Shown in pieces: positions 38,376-48,300 of a stretch of 64,000 bases of DNA. The stretch is from Nisaea sp. Its GTDB lineage: Bacteria; Pseudomonadota; Alphaproteobacteria; Thalassobaculales; Thalassobaculaceae. The stretch lies in NCBI RefSeq assembly GCF_034670185.1, contig NZ_JAXMNY010000002.1, positions 558,001 to 622,000 on the forward strand. Direction: 5' to 3'. The notes beneath the pieces were generated by a model. It was given only the letters and a program-made list of their open reading frames with translations. It was not told where the DNA came from and did no database searches. Both the position numbers and the translations under genes were made by a program. Numbering within the stretch: position 1 is the first letter of the stretch; every line of letters starts with the position of its first letter.

Positions 38376-39689
38376 ATTTCCGTACCCGCGCTTTCGCCGC
38401 AAACGATCCTGGACCGGCTGCAACGTCTGCATCCGAAGCTGATCGACCTGTCTCTGGACCGCCTTGAAAGGCTGCTCGGCCTGCTCGGCAACCCGGAGCA
38501 GAAGCTGCCGCCGGTGATCCATGTCGCCGGGACGAACGGCAAGGGCTCGACCATTGCCATGCTGCGGGCGATCTACGAAGCGGCGGGCCGGAAGGTCCAC
38601 GCCGACACCTCACCGCATCTCGTCCGCTACAACGAGCGCTTCTATATCGCCGGCAAGGAGATCGAAGACGCGCCGCTGGTGGATATTCTGGAAGAGTGCG
38701 AGCGGGTCAATGGCGGCACACCGATCACCCATTTCGAGATCACCACGGCGGCGGCTTTCCTCGCCTTCTCCCGCACCCCGGCGGACGTTCTGCTGCTCGA
38801 GGTCGGGCTCGGCGGCCGGTTCGACGCGACCAACGTGATCGACAAGCCGGCGGTCTCCATCATCACGCCGGTCTCGATGGACCATATGGGTTTTCTCGGC
38901 GACACGATCGAGAAGATTGCCTTCGAGAAAGCCGGCATCCTGAAGCCCGGCGTGCCGGCAGTGATCGGCCCGCAGGACCCCGCGGCGCTCGCCGTGATCG
39001 AGGCCCGCGCGGCGGACGTCGGCGCTCCGCTCTACCGCTATGGTCATGAATGGACGATTGCCGAGGGCGGCGACGGCATGCTTTTCAGCACCGGCGGCAA
39101 GACAAGGCGCTATCCGCGCCCGGGGCTGCTCGGCGCGCATCAGATCCTCAATGCGGGCCAGGCGCTGATGGCGGCCGATCTCGCCGAAGCTTCCGTCAAG
39201 ACAACCGAAGGCGCCCGCGCCAAGGGCATTGCCGAGGCTTCGTGGCCCGCCCGGATGCAGCATCTGGAAAGCGGCGCGCTGACCGAATATCTCAACCCCG
39301 GCTCCAGCATCTGGATCGATGGCGGGCATAACGAGAGCGCCGGCGAAGCGGTCGCGAAAATCCTCGACGGCTGGGCGGCCGAGCCCGGTGCCCTGCCGGT
39401 CTATCTGCTGTTCGGCTCGCTCAATACCCGCGATCCGGCAGCCTATCTGAAACACATGCGGGGACGGGCCCAGCGGCTCTACGTCCTGCCGATCCCGGGC
39501 GAGGAAAACAGCCTCACCGAGGACGCACTGATGGACGGCGCCAAGCGCGCGGCCCTACCCGCCATTCCGGTCTCCACCGTCCAGCAGGCGCTTCGGGACA
39601 GCCAGAAAAAAGGCAAGTCCGTGCGTTTCCTGATCTGCGGCTCTCTCTATCTCGCCGGCCATGCGCTCGGTCTTAATCGAAACGCCTGA
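38376..39689 (+). CDS. folC: Folylpolyglutamate synthase / dihydrofolate synthase
   Basis: The 437-residue Mur-ligase-like enzyme adds glutamates to folates. It has the P-loop HVAGTNGKGSTIAML (residues 49-63), LEVGLGGRFDATN and IWIDGGHNESA. No ATG, GTG or TTG begins the conserved N-terminal 46 residues (including LHPKLIDLSLDRLERLL). The frame contains ATT at 38376 followed by TCC GTA CCC, with GGAGG 8 bases upstream, so an AUU start is the best explanation. The next usable start, GTG at 38514, would delete residues up to Pro46 and begin at the P-loop strand. Confidence 0.9.
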   Translation: MSVPALSPQTILDRLQRLHPKLIDLSLDRLERLLGLLGNPEQKLPPVIHVAGTNGKGSTIAMLRAIYEAAGRKVHADTSPHLVRYNERFYIAGKEIEDAPLVDILEECERVNGGTPITHFEITTAAAFLAFSRTPADVLLLEVGLGGRFDATNVIDKPAVSIITPVSMDHMGFLGDTIEKIAFEKAGILKPGVPAVIGPQDPAALAVIEARAADVGAPLYRYGHEWTIAEGGDGMLFSTGGKTRRYPRPGLLGAHQILNAGQALMAADLAEASVKTTEGARAKGIAEASWPARMQHLESGALTEYLNPGSSIWIDGGHNESAGEAVAKILDGWAAEPGALPVYLLFGSLNTRDPAAYLKHMRGRAQRLYVLPIPGEENSLTEDALMDGAKRAALPAIPVSTVQQALRDSQKKGKSVRFLICGSLYLAGHALGLNRNA

Positions 39690-39717
39690 AGTCTCGGGCG
39701 TTACCACATTTTCAGTC

Positions 39718-39797
39718 GTCATCCCTGCGAAAGCAGGGACCCAGCGATCGTAGGATTGTTCCTGCGGTCCCTGGGTTCCCGTATGCACGGGAATGAC
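39718..39797. repeat. Dispersed palindromic (REP-like) repeat, type 1
   Basis: GTCATCCCTGCGAAAGCAGGGA begins the unit and CGTATGCACGGGAATGAC ends it, with inner arms CCCAG and CTGGG. This looks like the widespread alphaproteobacterial GTCATTCCC family of intergenic repeats. It lies between folC and an SDR gene. Confidence 0.65.
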
Positions 39798-39820
39798 AGT
39801 TTTCAAATGGGAGCAGCAGT

Positions 39821-40564
39821 ATGGACCTCGGACTCAAGGGCAAGAACATCATCGTCACCGGCGGCACACGCGGCATCGGGCTTTCGATCGCCGATGCCTG
39901 CGCGGCAGAAGGGGCTGCGGTATCCGTCTGCGGGCGCAGCGAGGAAAGCCTGAAGAAGGCCGAAGCCTTCCTCTCCCGCCATGGCGGCAAGGTGCATACG
40001 GCACCCTGCGATGTTGCGGATGCGGATGCCGTAGCCGGTTACATCGCGGCAGCGGCCGAGACATTCGGCGGCATCGACGGGCTGGTGAACAACCCCTCCG
40101 GCTTCGGCGCCTCCGACGATGAGGACGGCTGGAAAAAGAGCATGGATGTGGATCTGATGGGCGTGGTCCGGGCGACCTGGGCGGCCTATCCGCACCTCGT
40201 CGCCAGCCAAGGCGCGGTGCTCACAATCTCCTCGATCTCCGGCATCGGCGCCTCCGGCTCGATTCCCTATGGCGCGGTCAAGGCGGCCGTGATCCAGCTG
40301 ACCCAGAGCCACGCGCAGAAATTCGCCGCCGACCGGGTCCGGGTAAACTGCATCGCCCCCGGTTCCATCGAGTTTCCCGGCGGCAGCTGGGAACGACGCA
40401 AGACGGAAGAGCCGGAGAAATATACCTCCACCCTCGCCAAGATCCCGTTCGACCGCTACGGCACGCCGGAGGAAATCGGCACCGTCGCCGCCTTCCTGCT
40501 CTCCCCCGCGGCACGCTGGGTGACGGGTCAGACCATCGCCGTCGATGGCGGGCAGAACCTGTAA
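39821..40564 (+). CDS. Short-chain dehydrogenase/reductase
   Basis: The 247-residue Rossmann enzyme has TGGTRGIGLSIADAC for the nucleotide, the VNNPSG motif in place of the usual NNAG, and catalytic Ser, Tyr and Lys in ISSISGIGASGSIPYGAVKAA. The C-terminus has the typical GRY-type entry RYGTPEEIGTVAAFLLSPAARWVTG. Substrate unknown. A ribosome-binding site is weak. Confidence 0.88.
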   Translation: MDLGLKGKNIIVTGGTRGIGLSIADACAAEGAAVSVCGRSEESLKKAEAFLSRHGGKVHTAPCDVADADAVAGYIAAAAETFGGIDGLVNNPSGFGASDDEDGWKKSMDVDLMGVVRATWAAYPHLVASQGAVLTISSISGIGASGSIPYGAVKAAVIQLTQSHAQKFAADRVRVNCIAPGSIEFPGGSWERRKTEEPEKYTSTLAKIPFDRYGTPEEIGTVAAFLLSPAARWVTGQTIAVDGGQNL

Positions 40565-40590
40565 ACATCCGACACCGTCAAACGAAAACC

Positions 40591-40666
40591 GTCATCCCGG
40601 ACCTGATCCGGGATCTCTGGGCGGCGGTCGCATTCCCGGAGGTCCCGGCTCTTCGGCCGGGATGAC
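40591..40666. repeat. Dispersed palindromic repeat, type 2
   Basis: GTCATCCCGGACCTGATCC and the closing GGCTCTTCGGCCGGGATGAC are inverted arms, a second repeat family found between genes in many alphaproteobacteria. It is close to the type 1 repeat but distinct in sequence. Confidence 0.65.
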
Positions 40667-40722
40667 GTCCAATGCTGGGTAAGACAAAAAGGGCCTCCCC
40701 CCCCACGCAACAGGAGAGAGCA

Positions 40723-41076
40723 ATGCCGCAGGCCATCAATCTGGCGGAAAAGCTGGAGAGATTCAGCGATCACTGGTCGCCGAAAATCGTCTCCGCCTTC
40801 AACGGCCACGACATCATGGTCGTGAAGGTAAAAGGCGAATTCAACTGGCACGACCATGCCGACAGCGACGACTTCTTCCTCGTCCTGAAAGGCTCCATCC
40901 GGATCGAGACCGAGCAGGGCAATGTCACGCTCAATCCGGGCGAGCTCTATGTCGTCCCGCGCGGCGTCAAGCACCGCCCAGTCGCCGAGGAGGAAGCCCA
41001 TCTGCTGCTGATCGAACCGGCAGGCCTGCCGAACACGGGCGACGATGCCACGGCGGCGGTGAAAGAAGAAATCTGA
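40723..41076 (+). CDS. Cupin domain protein
   Basis: The 117-residue single-domain cupin has the metal motif NWHDHADSDDFFLVLKG and the second motif NPGELYVVPRGVKHRP. GGAGAGAG precedes the ATG. Such proteins may bind a metal and act as small dioxygenases or isomerases; function is unknown. It is preceded by a type 2 repeat. Confidence 0.85.
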   Translation: MPQAINLAEKLERFSDHWSPKIVSAFNGHDIMVVKVKGEFNWHDHADSDDFFLVLKGSIRIETEQGNVTLNPGELYVVPRGVKHRPVAEEEAHLLLIEPAGLPNTGDDATAAVKEEI

Positions 41077-41121
41077 TCGGAACGCTCCGGACGGATGGGA
41101 AAACCGTCCGGAGCAGCTGAC

Positions 41122-42192
41122 CTAGCGCGACTTCGGCCGCATCGCGAGCACGGAGCCGGGCATGGACCGCTCCAGCCAAGCCTCGATTGCTGCGTGTCGA
41201 CGCTGCAGCAATATGCCCAGCAAAACGACAAGCGCCCCCGTCACTGTCAATGCGATCGGGAAAAGCGCCTCGTCCGGGAAAATTTTCAGGGAGAGATGGC
41301 CGAGATACCAGATCACGCCAAACGCTCCGAAGATGATGAAAATCCGGCGCCGGAGATAGACCGAGGCAAGTATCAGGACGAGATTGATCAGGAAATAACC
41401 GAAGCGGGACAGCTCCGAGCTCGAGTCCAATAGGCTCAAGCCGCCCCAGAAACTCGTCGCGCCGGCGAGATAGAGCCAGAAGGCGAAATCCGTGCGCGAC
41501 CGCAGGTCGACACTATAGGCCACGCCCAGAATCACGAGCCCGAAGACGAGGGACACCAGCCGCCGTTCCTGCCAAGCGAAATCCGCGCTCCCGAACAGGA
41601 TCGGCGTCAGGTCCATCGACAGGTACCAGAGCATGAAGGCGATGATCGCGGTCAGGAATGGAAACCGCACCCGGCTCAGCACCAGCACGGCAACGGCAAT
41701 CGTCGCCACTTCCATGGCGAACCAGCCACCGCGGATCCAGCGGAAGAAATTCCGGTATTCCCCCGGATCGTCGAATGCCCAGAGCCCGAAATGGCGCTGC
41801 AGGCCGTAGACGAACAAGGGCGTGAGCGCGACCGCCATCGCGATCCAGAGACCGCCCGGCGTCCTCGTCTCGGGGGCCTTGCGCCAAAGGTACGCGCCGA
41901 CGGCGCCGTAGAGCACTGCATAGGCGGCAGCGATGAGTGCGATCGCCCCGCCGCCCAGATCGTCCCATTTCAGGCCGAGCCACCAGCCCATGGCGCCGAT
42001 GGCGATGAGCGCACCCATGTAATAGAGCACATGCACCATGTCGAAACGCCGCTCATAGGCAGCGTCCCGCGTCAGTTCCTGCCAAATCCGCCCGGCGATG
42101 TCAGGCTCCGCACCGGCGCTCGCCGCCGCCTCGACCAGTTTCTGCCGGCCGAGGCGGATCACGCGGCTGTCAGGACTGTCCCGGTCACTCAT
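41122..42192 (-). CDS. Multi-pass membrane protein, DUF2157-like
   Basis: The 356-residue protein has a cytoplasmic N-terminus and nine to ten hydrophobic helices (VLYYMGALIAIGAMGWWLG, FLTAIIAFMLWYLSMDLTP, LVFGLVILGVAYSVDL). The layout resembles DUF2157 proteins, which are of unknown function. The ATG at 42192 (MSDRDSP) is chosen; the frame extends to 42237. It lies 7 bases downstream of the formaldehyde dehydrogenase gene, so it may be co-transcribed. Confidence 0.7.
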   Translation of the reverse strand: MSDRDSPDSRVIRLGRQKLVEAAASAGAEPDIAGRIWQELTRDAAYERRFDMVHVLYYMGALIAIGAMGWWLGLKWDDLGGGAIALIAAAYAVLYGAVGAYLWRKAPETRTPGGLWIAMAVALTPLFVYGLQRHFGLWAFDDPGEYRNFFRWIRGGWFAMEVATIAVAVLVLSRVRFPFLTAIIAFMLWYLSMDLTPILFGSADFAWQERRLVSLVFGLVILGVAYSVDLRSRTDFAFWLYLAGATSFWGGLSLLDSSSELSRFGYFLINLVLILASVYLRRRIFIIFGAFGVIWYLGHLSLKIFPDEALFPIALTVTGALVVLLGILLQRRHAAIEAWLERSMPGSVLAMRPKSR

Positions 42193-42199
42193 CCGCAGG

Positions 42200-43309
<1,110 letters not shown>

Positions 43310-43477
43310 GGGATGCTCCCTCTCGTGCCTCTATCGGAATTGGAGGCATACAGTCTTTCATCAGTCCTGTTTTTGCAATGCGCGTCTCCGAGCATACTGA
43401 AACCGCCACCGCTCTCGACCTGTTCGAAAAAGCAGGGAAAGATAGAGGCAACAATAAAATTGGGAGGAGCCCGGATA

Positions 43478-44248
43478 ATGAGTATCAAAGCAGTGGTTAC
43501 CGGCGGGGCCAGCGGCATTGGATATGCTACCGCGAAGAAGATCCTCGCGGACGGCGGAACCGTCTGCCTGCTGGATATGAACGAGAAGGCGCTGGCGGAC
43601 GCGCAGACAAGTCTCGGCGGCGACCGGGTGATGACCGCCGCGACGGATGTGCGCGATGCGGCGGCATTGGATATCGCCATCCGGGCCGGGGCGGAGTTCA
43701 TGGGCGGGCTCAATGCCTGTGTCGCCAGCGCCGGGATCGGCTACCGGGTGCCGATCCTCGAATCCGACACAAACGAATTCGAACGTGTCCTGTCCATCAA
43801 CCTGACCGGCGTCTATTCGACGCTGCGCGCGGCGGCACTGGTCATGGTCGAGCAGGGAAGCGGCGGGTCCATCGTCACGCTGGCGAGTGTCTGCGGTGTG
43901 CGCGGCTGCGCCGACCGGGCCGCCTATGGCGCCGCCAAGGCCGGGGTGATCAACCTGTCGGAGACCGCCGCCATCGAGCTCGCCCAGCACAGGATCCGGG
44001 TCAACGCGCTTTGTCCGTCACCGATCAACACGCCGCTGATCGCGGGGGTGCAGGACGAGGCGGCCGTCGCCGACTGGATGGTTGGCATCCCGATGGGCCG
44101 CTATGGCGAGCCGGAGGAAGTCGCGGAACTTGCATCCTTCCTGCTCAGCGACAAGGCCTCTTATATCACCGGTCAGTCCATCGGCGTCGATGGCGGCTGG
44201 ATGGGCGCGGGTTTGCAGAATTCCGCCTACCGGGTGGCCGTCCAATGA
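43478..44248 (+). CDS. Short-chain dehydrogenase/reductase, operon with racemase-type enzyme
   Basis: The 256-residue enzyme has VVTGGASGIGYATAKK for the cofactor, VASAGIG, and the catalytic set in LASVCGVRGCADRAAYGAAKAG. Asp in CLLDMNEK suggests NAD preference. It begins after GGGAGGAG and its stop overlaps the next gene (ATGA). It probably oxidises a sugar- or hydroxy-acid used by the racemase-family partner. Confidence 0.88.
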   Translation: MSIKAVVTGGASGIGYATAKKILADGGTVCLLDMNEKALADAQTSLGGDRVMTAATDVRDAAALDIAIRAGAEFMGGLNACVASAGIGYRVPILESDTNEFERVLSINLTGVYSTLRAAALVMVEQGSGGSIVTLASVCGVRGCADRAAYGAAKAGVINLSETAAIELAQHRIRVNALCPSPINTPLIAGVQDEAAVADWMVGIPMGRYGEPEEVAELASFLLSDKASYITGQSIGVDGGWMGAGLQNSAYRVAVQ

Positions 44249-45333
44249 CCGGCGCGAAAGACATCAGGATCGGCAGCTTCCGAGTTCGCACTGTCACCGC
44301 GCCCCTGCCGCAGCCGCACAAAACCGCGTCGGGGACATTGCACGCGGCACCGCTGGTGCTGCTGGATATCGAGACCGATGCGGGCGTCACCGGCTCGTCC
44401 TATCTGTTTCCCTATGCCGCCTTCTTCCTCCGCCCCCTCGCTCTCCTGGTCTCCGAACTTGAAGAGCTGATAAAGGGCCAGCCCCTGATGCCGCGCGACA
44501 TCTGGACAATGCTGAAGACCCGCACCCGTCTCGCCGGATATCCGGGACTGATGGCCTGCGCCGTCGGCGGCATCGACATGGCGCTCTGGGATGCCCTGGC
44601 AAAAGCGCATGGACTACCGCTCGCCTCCCTGCTCGGCGCAGAACCGCGTCCGGTCTGGGTCTATGATAGTCTCGGCCAGATGGGGCCGGAGGAGACTGCC
44701 CGGGACATCGAGCGCTCCCTGAAAGACGGCTTCCGGGCCTTCAAGGTAAAGTCGGGCGATCCCGACCCGAGGGTCGATGTCGCCGTTGCCCGAGCCATCA
44801 AGGCGGTTGCCGGAGACGACGCCTGGACGGCGATGGACTTCAATCAGGCCTTCACCGCCGAGGAAGCCGTCAAGCGCATGCATCTGCTCGACCATGAAGG
44901 CATTGCCTGGATCGAGGAGCCTGTGGCGTGGGACGATTTCGAAGGACACGCCAATGTCCGCGCGGCGATCTCGACGCCGGTGCAGAGCGGGGAGAACTGG
45001 TACGGCGCCCGCGATATGGCGAAGATGCTGGAGGCTGGCGCAATCGACCATGCCATGCCGGATGCCATGCGGATCGGCGGAGTCACGGGCTGGATGGAAG
45101 TCGCAGGCCTCGCCGCCGCGCACAATATCCCGGTCTCGAGCCATCTCTTCCCGGATCATTCGGTGCACCTGCTGGCGGCGACGCCGACCTGTCACATCCT
45201 CGAATGGTTCGACCTTGCCGCGGAGATCCTGGCGGAGCGGCCGAAGATCGAAGACGGCATGGTCAGCCCGCTCGACATGCCCGGCGCCGGGATCGTCTGG
45301 GACGAAAAGGCAATCGCGGAATACGCGGCCTAG
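44245..45333 (+). CDS. Mandelate racemase/enolase superfamily enzyme with full MR active site
   Basis: The 362-residue enzyme aligns with Pseudomonas mandelate racemase at a constant offset of +3. It has Lys167-x-Lys169, metal ligands Asp198, Glu224 and Glu250, the dyad Asp273/His300, and Glu320. Local sequence is also close: SYLF, MPDAM-IGGVTGW, SSHLF, HLLAATPT. The superfamily removes the alpha proton of a carboxylic acid held on magnesium. Having both bases suggests a racemase or dehydratase. Sequences around the substrate pocket differ (PQPHKTASG), so mandelate itself is unproven. It is coupled to the upstream dehydrogenase; mandelate pathway partners are absent. Confidence 0.9.
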   Translation: MTGAKDIRIGSFRVRTVTAPLPQPHKTASGTLHAAPLVLLDIETDAGVTGSSYLFPYAAFFLRPLALLVSELEELIKGQPLMPRDIWTMLKTRTRLAGYPGLMACAVGGIDMALWDALAKAHGLPLASLLGAEPRPVWVYDSLGQMGPEETARDIERSLKDGFRAFKVKSGDPDPRVDVAVARAIKAVAGDDAWTAMDFNQAFTAEEAVKRMHLLDHEGIAWIEEPVAWDDFEGHANVRAAISTPVQSGENWYGARDMAKMLEAGAIDHAMPDAMRIGGVTGWMEVAGLAAAHNIPVSSHLFPDHSVHLLAATPTCHILEWFDLAAEILAERPKIEDGMVSPLDMPGAGIVWDEKAIAEYAA

Positions 45334-45362
45334 CCGCCAAACCGCTTAGCCGCCAATCTGGC

Positions 45363-48300
45363 CTAGCCTATCGACATCAGGCTGGCATTGCCGCCCGCCG
45401 CTGCCGTGTTGATGCTGACGGATTGCTCCTCGACCAGCCAGTCGAGGCAGTAATCCTCCCGGCCCGACGCGATCCCGGCGGGCGACACGCCCTGCACGCC
45501 GACCAGCGGGCCGTCCCTGTCCGCCGCCTGCTTCTGCACGGTGATCAGCGCATCCGCATCGCCCTCGAACAGCACGGCGGCGAGATCGGTCTCGGCGTGC
45601 CAGTCCTGTGTCAGGTGCACCCGGTCCTTCAGATCTGCGGGCAGGCTGCCGACCAGTGCACTGGCCGTCGCGTTCTCCTGCAACACCGCTTCGTCACCCG
45701 CCGCAAGGATGGCAGCGACCTGCCGCAGCAAACCGGCCTCTCCCTGTGCAATCGCCGCGACCCGACCTTTCGGGTGGACGAGATAGCGGTTCCGCTCCCC
45801 GACCGGGCCCGGCAGGTTGAGATCGGTGCCGAGCGGCGACCGGGCGATATAGGCCGCCGTCATCTCCGCTTCTTTCGTCCGGCCAGCCTCACGCAGCCAG
45901 GCTTCGAGCTGATGCGCCGGCTCCGGGCCGACATCCGGCGCCCGGTCCGAGATCGCCGAGCTGAAGGGACGACGGGCCAGCAGCCGGGTGAGATAGAGCG
46001 GGCCGCCCGCTTTCGGGCCGGTGCCGGACAGACCCCGGCCGCCGAACGGCTGCACGCCGACAATGGCGCCGATGATGTTGCGGTTCACATAGACATTGCC
46101 GACCCTGATGCGGCGGGCCACCCGGTCGATGGTCTCGTCGATCCGGGAATGCACCCCGAAGGTCAGGCCGTAACCCGTGGCGTTGATATCGTCGACCAGT
46201 GCATCCAGCCCCTTCCGCTTGAAGCGGACCACATGCAGCACCGGGCCGAACACCTCGCGCTCAAGCTCGGCGAGGCTGCCAATCTCGATCAGGGTCGGCG
46301 GGATAAAGGTGCCGTGCCGTGTGTCGGCGGGCAGATCGAGCTGCTCGACCTTGTTGCCACGCTCCCGCATGCTCTCGATATGCGTGCGGATGCCCGCCTG
46401 CGCTTCCGCCGTGATGACCGGGCCGACATCGGTCGAGAGCCGGTCCGGATTGCCGATGGCCAGCTCGTGCATGGCGCCCTTCAGCATCTCCAGCATGCGG
46501 TCGGCGACATCTTCCTGCAGGCAGAGCACACGCAATGCCGAGCAACGCTGCCCCGCACTGTCGAAGGCGGACATGATGACATCGGCGACGACCTGTTCCG
46601 GCAGGGCCGAACTGTCGACGATCAAGGCGTTCTGGCCGCCGGTCTCCGCGATCAGCGGGATCTGCGTGCCGTCCGGCGCAAGACGCCCGGCGAGACCCGC
46701 CTGGATCAGCCGTGCGACTTCGGTAGAGCCGGTGAACATGACGCCGCGCACGCGGCTGTCCGCGACCAGCGCCGCGCCGACCTCTCCCGCGCCCGGAACC
46801 AGTTGCAGCACACCTGCCGGAACCCCCGCCTCATGCATCAGCCGGACCGCCTCGGCGGCGATCAGCGGGCTTTCCTCCGCCGGTTTCGCCAGCACCGGGT
46901 TGCCAGCAGCCAACGCCGCCGACATCTGGCCGGTGAAGATCGCCAGCGGGAAGTTCCATGGGCTGATGCAGACCACCGGCCCAAGCGGACGGTGGCTGTC
47001 CATGTTGAATTTCGCCTCCACCTCCATCGCGTAGTAGCGCAGGAAGTCGACGGCCTCGCGCACCTCGGCGATGGCATTGGCCATGGTCTTGCCAGCCTCG
47101 CGGACGCAAATGCCCATCAGCACCGGCATGCGGGCTTCCATCAGATCGGCGGCCCGCATAAGCAGGGCCGCACGCTCGGACGGTTCCGTCGCCGCCCAGA
47201 CCGGCGCCGCTGCCTCGGCGATCTCGAACGCCTTGTCGATCACGGCCTCGTCCGCATCGCGCACGGTGCCGACCAGATCGCGCCGGTCGGACGGGTTGCG
47301 CACTTCGCGTACAGGTCCGGTCTCGGAGGCGCCCTCCACCGTCGGCGCCGATTGCCAGAAGGTCTCCGCGCTGGAGAGCAAAGCGGCGGAAAGCGAGGCC
47401 AGTCGGTGTTCGTTTGACAGATCGAGGCCCTGCGCGTTCGGCCGCTCCGGGCCGTAAAGCGTGCGCGGCGCGCTGATCTTCGGATGCGGCGCTCCGACCG
47501 GCTCGATCTTCAGGGCCTCGGCCACCGGATCGGCGATCAGATCGTCAATGGAGAAGGCAGGATCGGCGATCCGGTTCACGAAAGAGGTGTTGGCACCGTT
47601 CTCCAGCAACCGCCGGACCAAATAGGCCAGCAGGGTCTCGTGACTGCCGACCGGGGCATAGACCCGGCAAGGCCGGTTCAGCTTGTCACGCCCGACGACT
47701 TCCTCATACAGCGGCTCGCCCATGCCATGCAGGCACTGGAATTCGTACTGGCCGGCATAATAGTTCGGCCCGGCCATCTGCATGATGGCGGCGAGGCTCT
47801 GGGCATTGTGGGTGGCGAATTGCGGATAGACCGCGTCCGGCGCCGCCAGCAGCTTCTTGGCGCAGGCAAGGTAGGAAACATCGGTGTGGATCTTCCGGGT
47901 GAAGACCGGGAAATCTTCCAGCCCGTCGACCTGGGCGCGCTTGATCTCGCTGTCCCAATAGGCGCCCTTCACCAGCCGGATCATCAGCCGGTGACCGCTG
48001 CGCCGGGCCAAGTCGATCAGGTAGTCGAGCACGAAGGGGCAGCGCTTCGAATAAGCCTGCACCACAAAACCGATGCCGTTCCAGTCCGCCAGATCCGGAT
48101 CGAAGCAGACCGCTTCCAGCAGATCGAGGGAAAGCTCCAGCCGGTCCATCTCCTCTGCATCGATATTGAGGCCGATGTCGTAGGAGCGGGCAAGTTCTGC
48201 CAGACCTTTCAGGATCGGTAGCAGCTCCTCCATCACCCGGTCCTGCTTCATCCGCCAGTAGCGCGGATGCAGGGCGGAAAGTTTTATGGAGATGCCCGGC

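Noticed and set aside
40690..40705. Run of C residues before the cupin gene, possibly phase-variable
   Set aside because: It is short, outside the coding frame and not near a promoter signature.
44928..47417. Long open frame on the plus strand through mandelate racemase-type gene and antisense to putA
   Set aside because: It is out of frame with both real genes and its translation is low-complexity Arg/Ala, as expected of a shadow.
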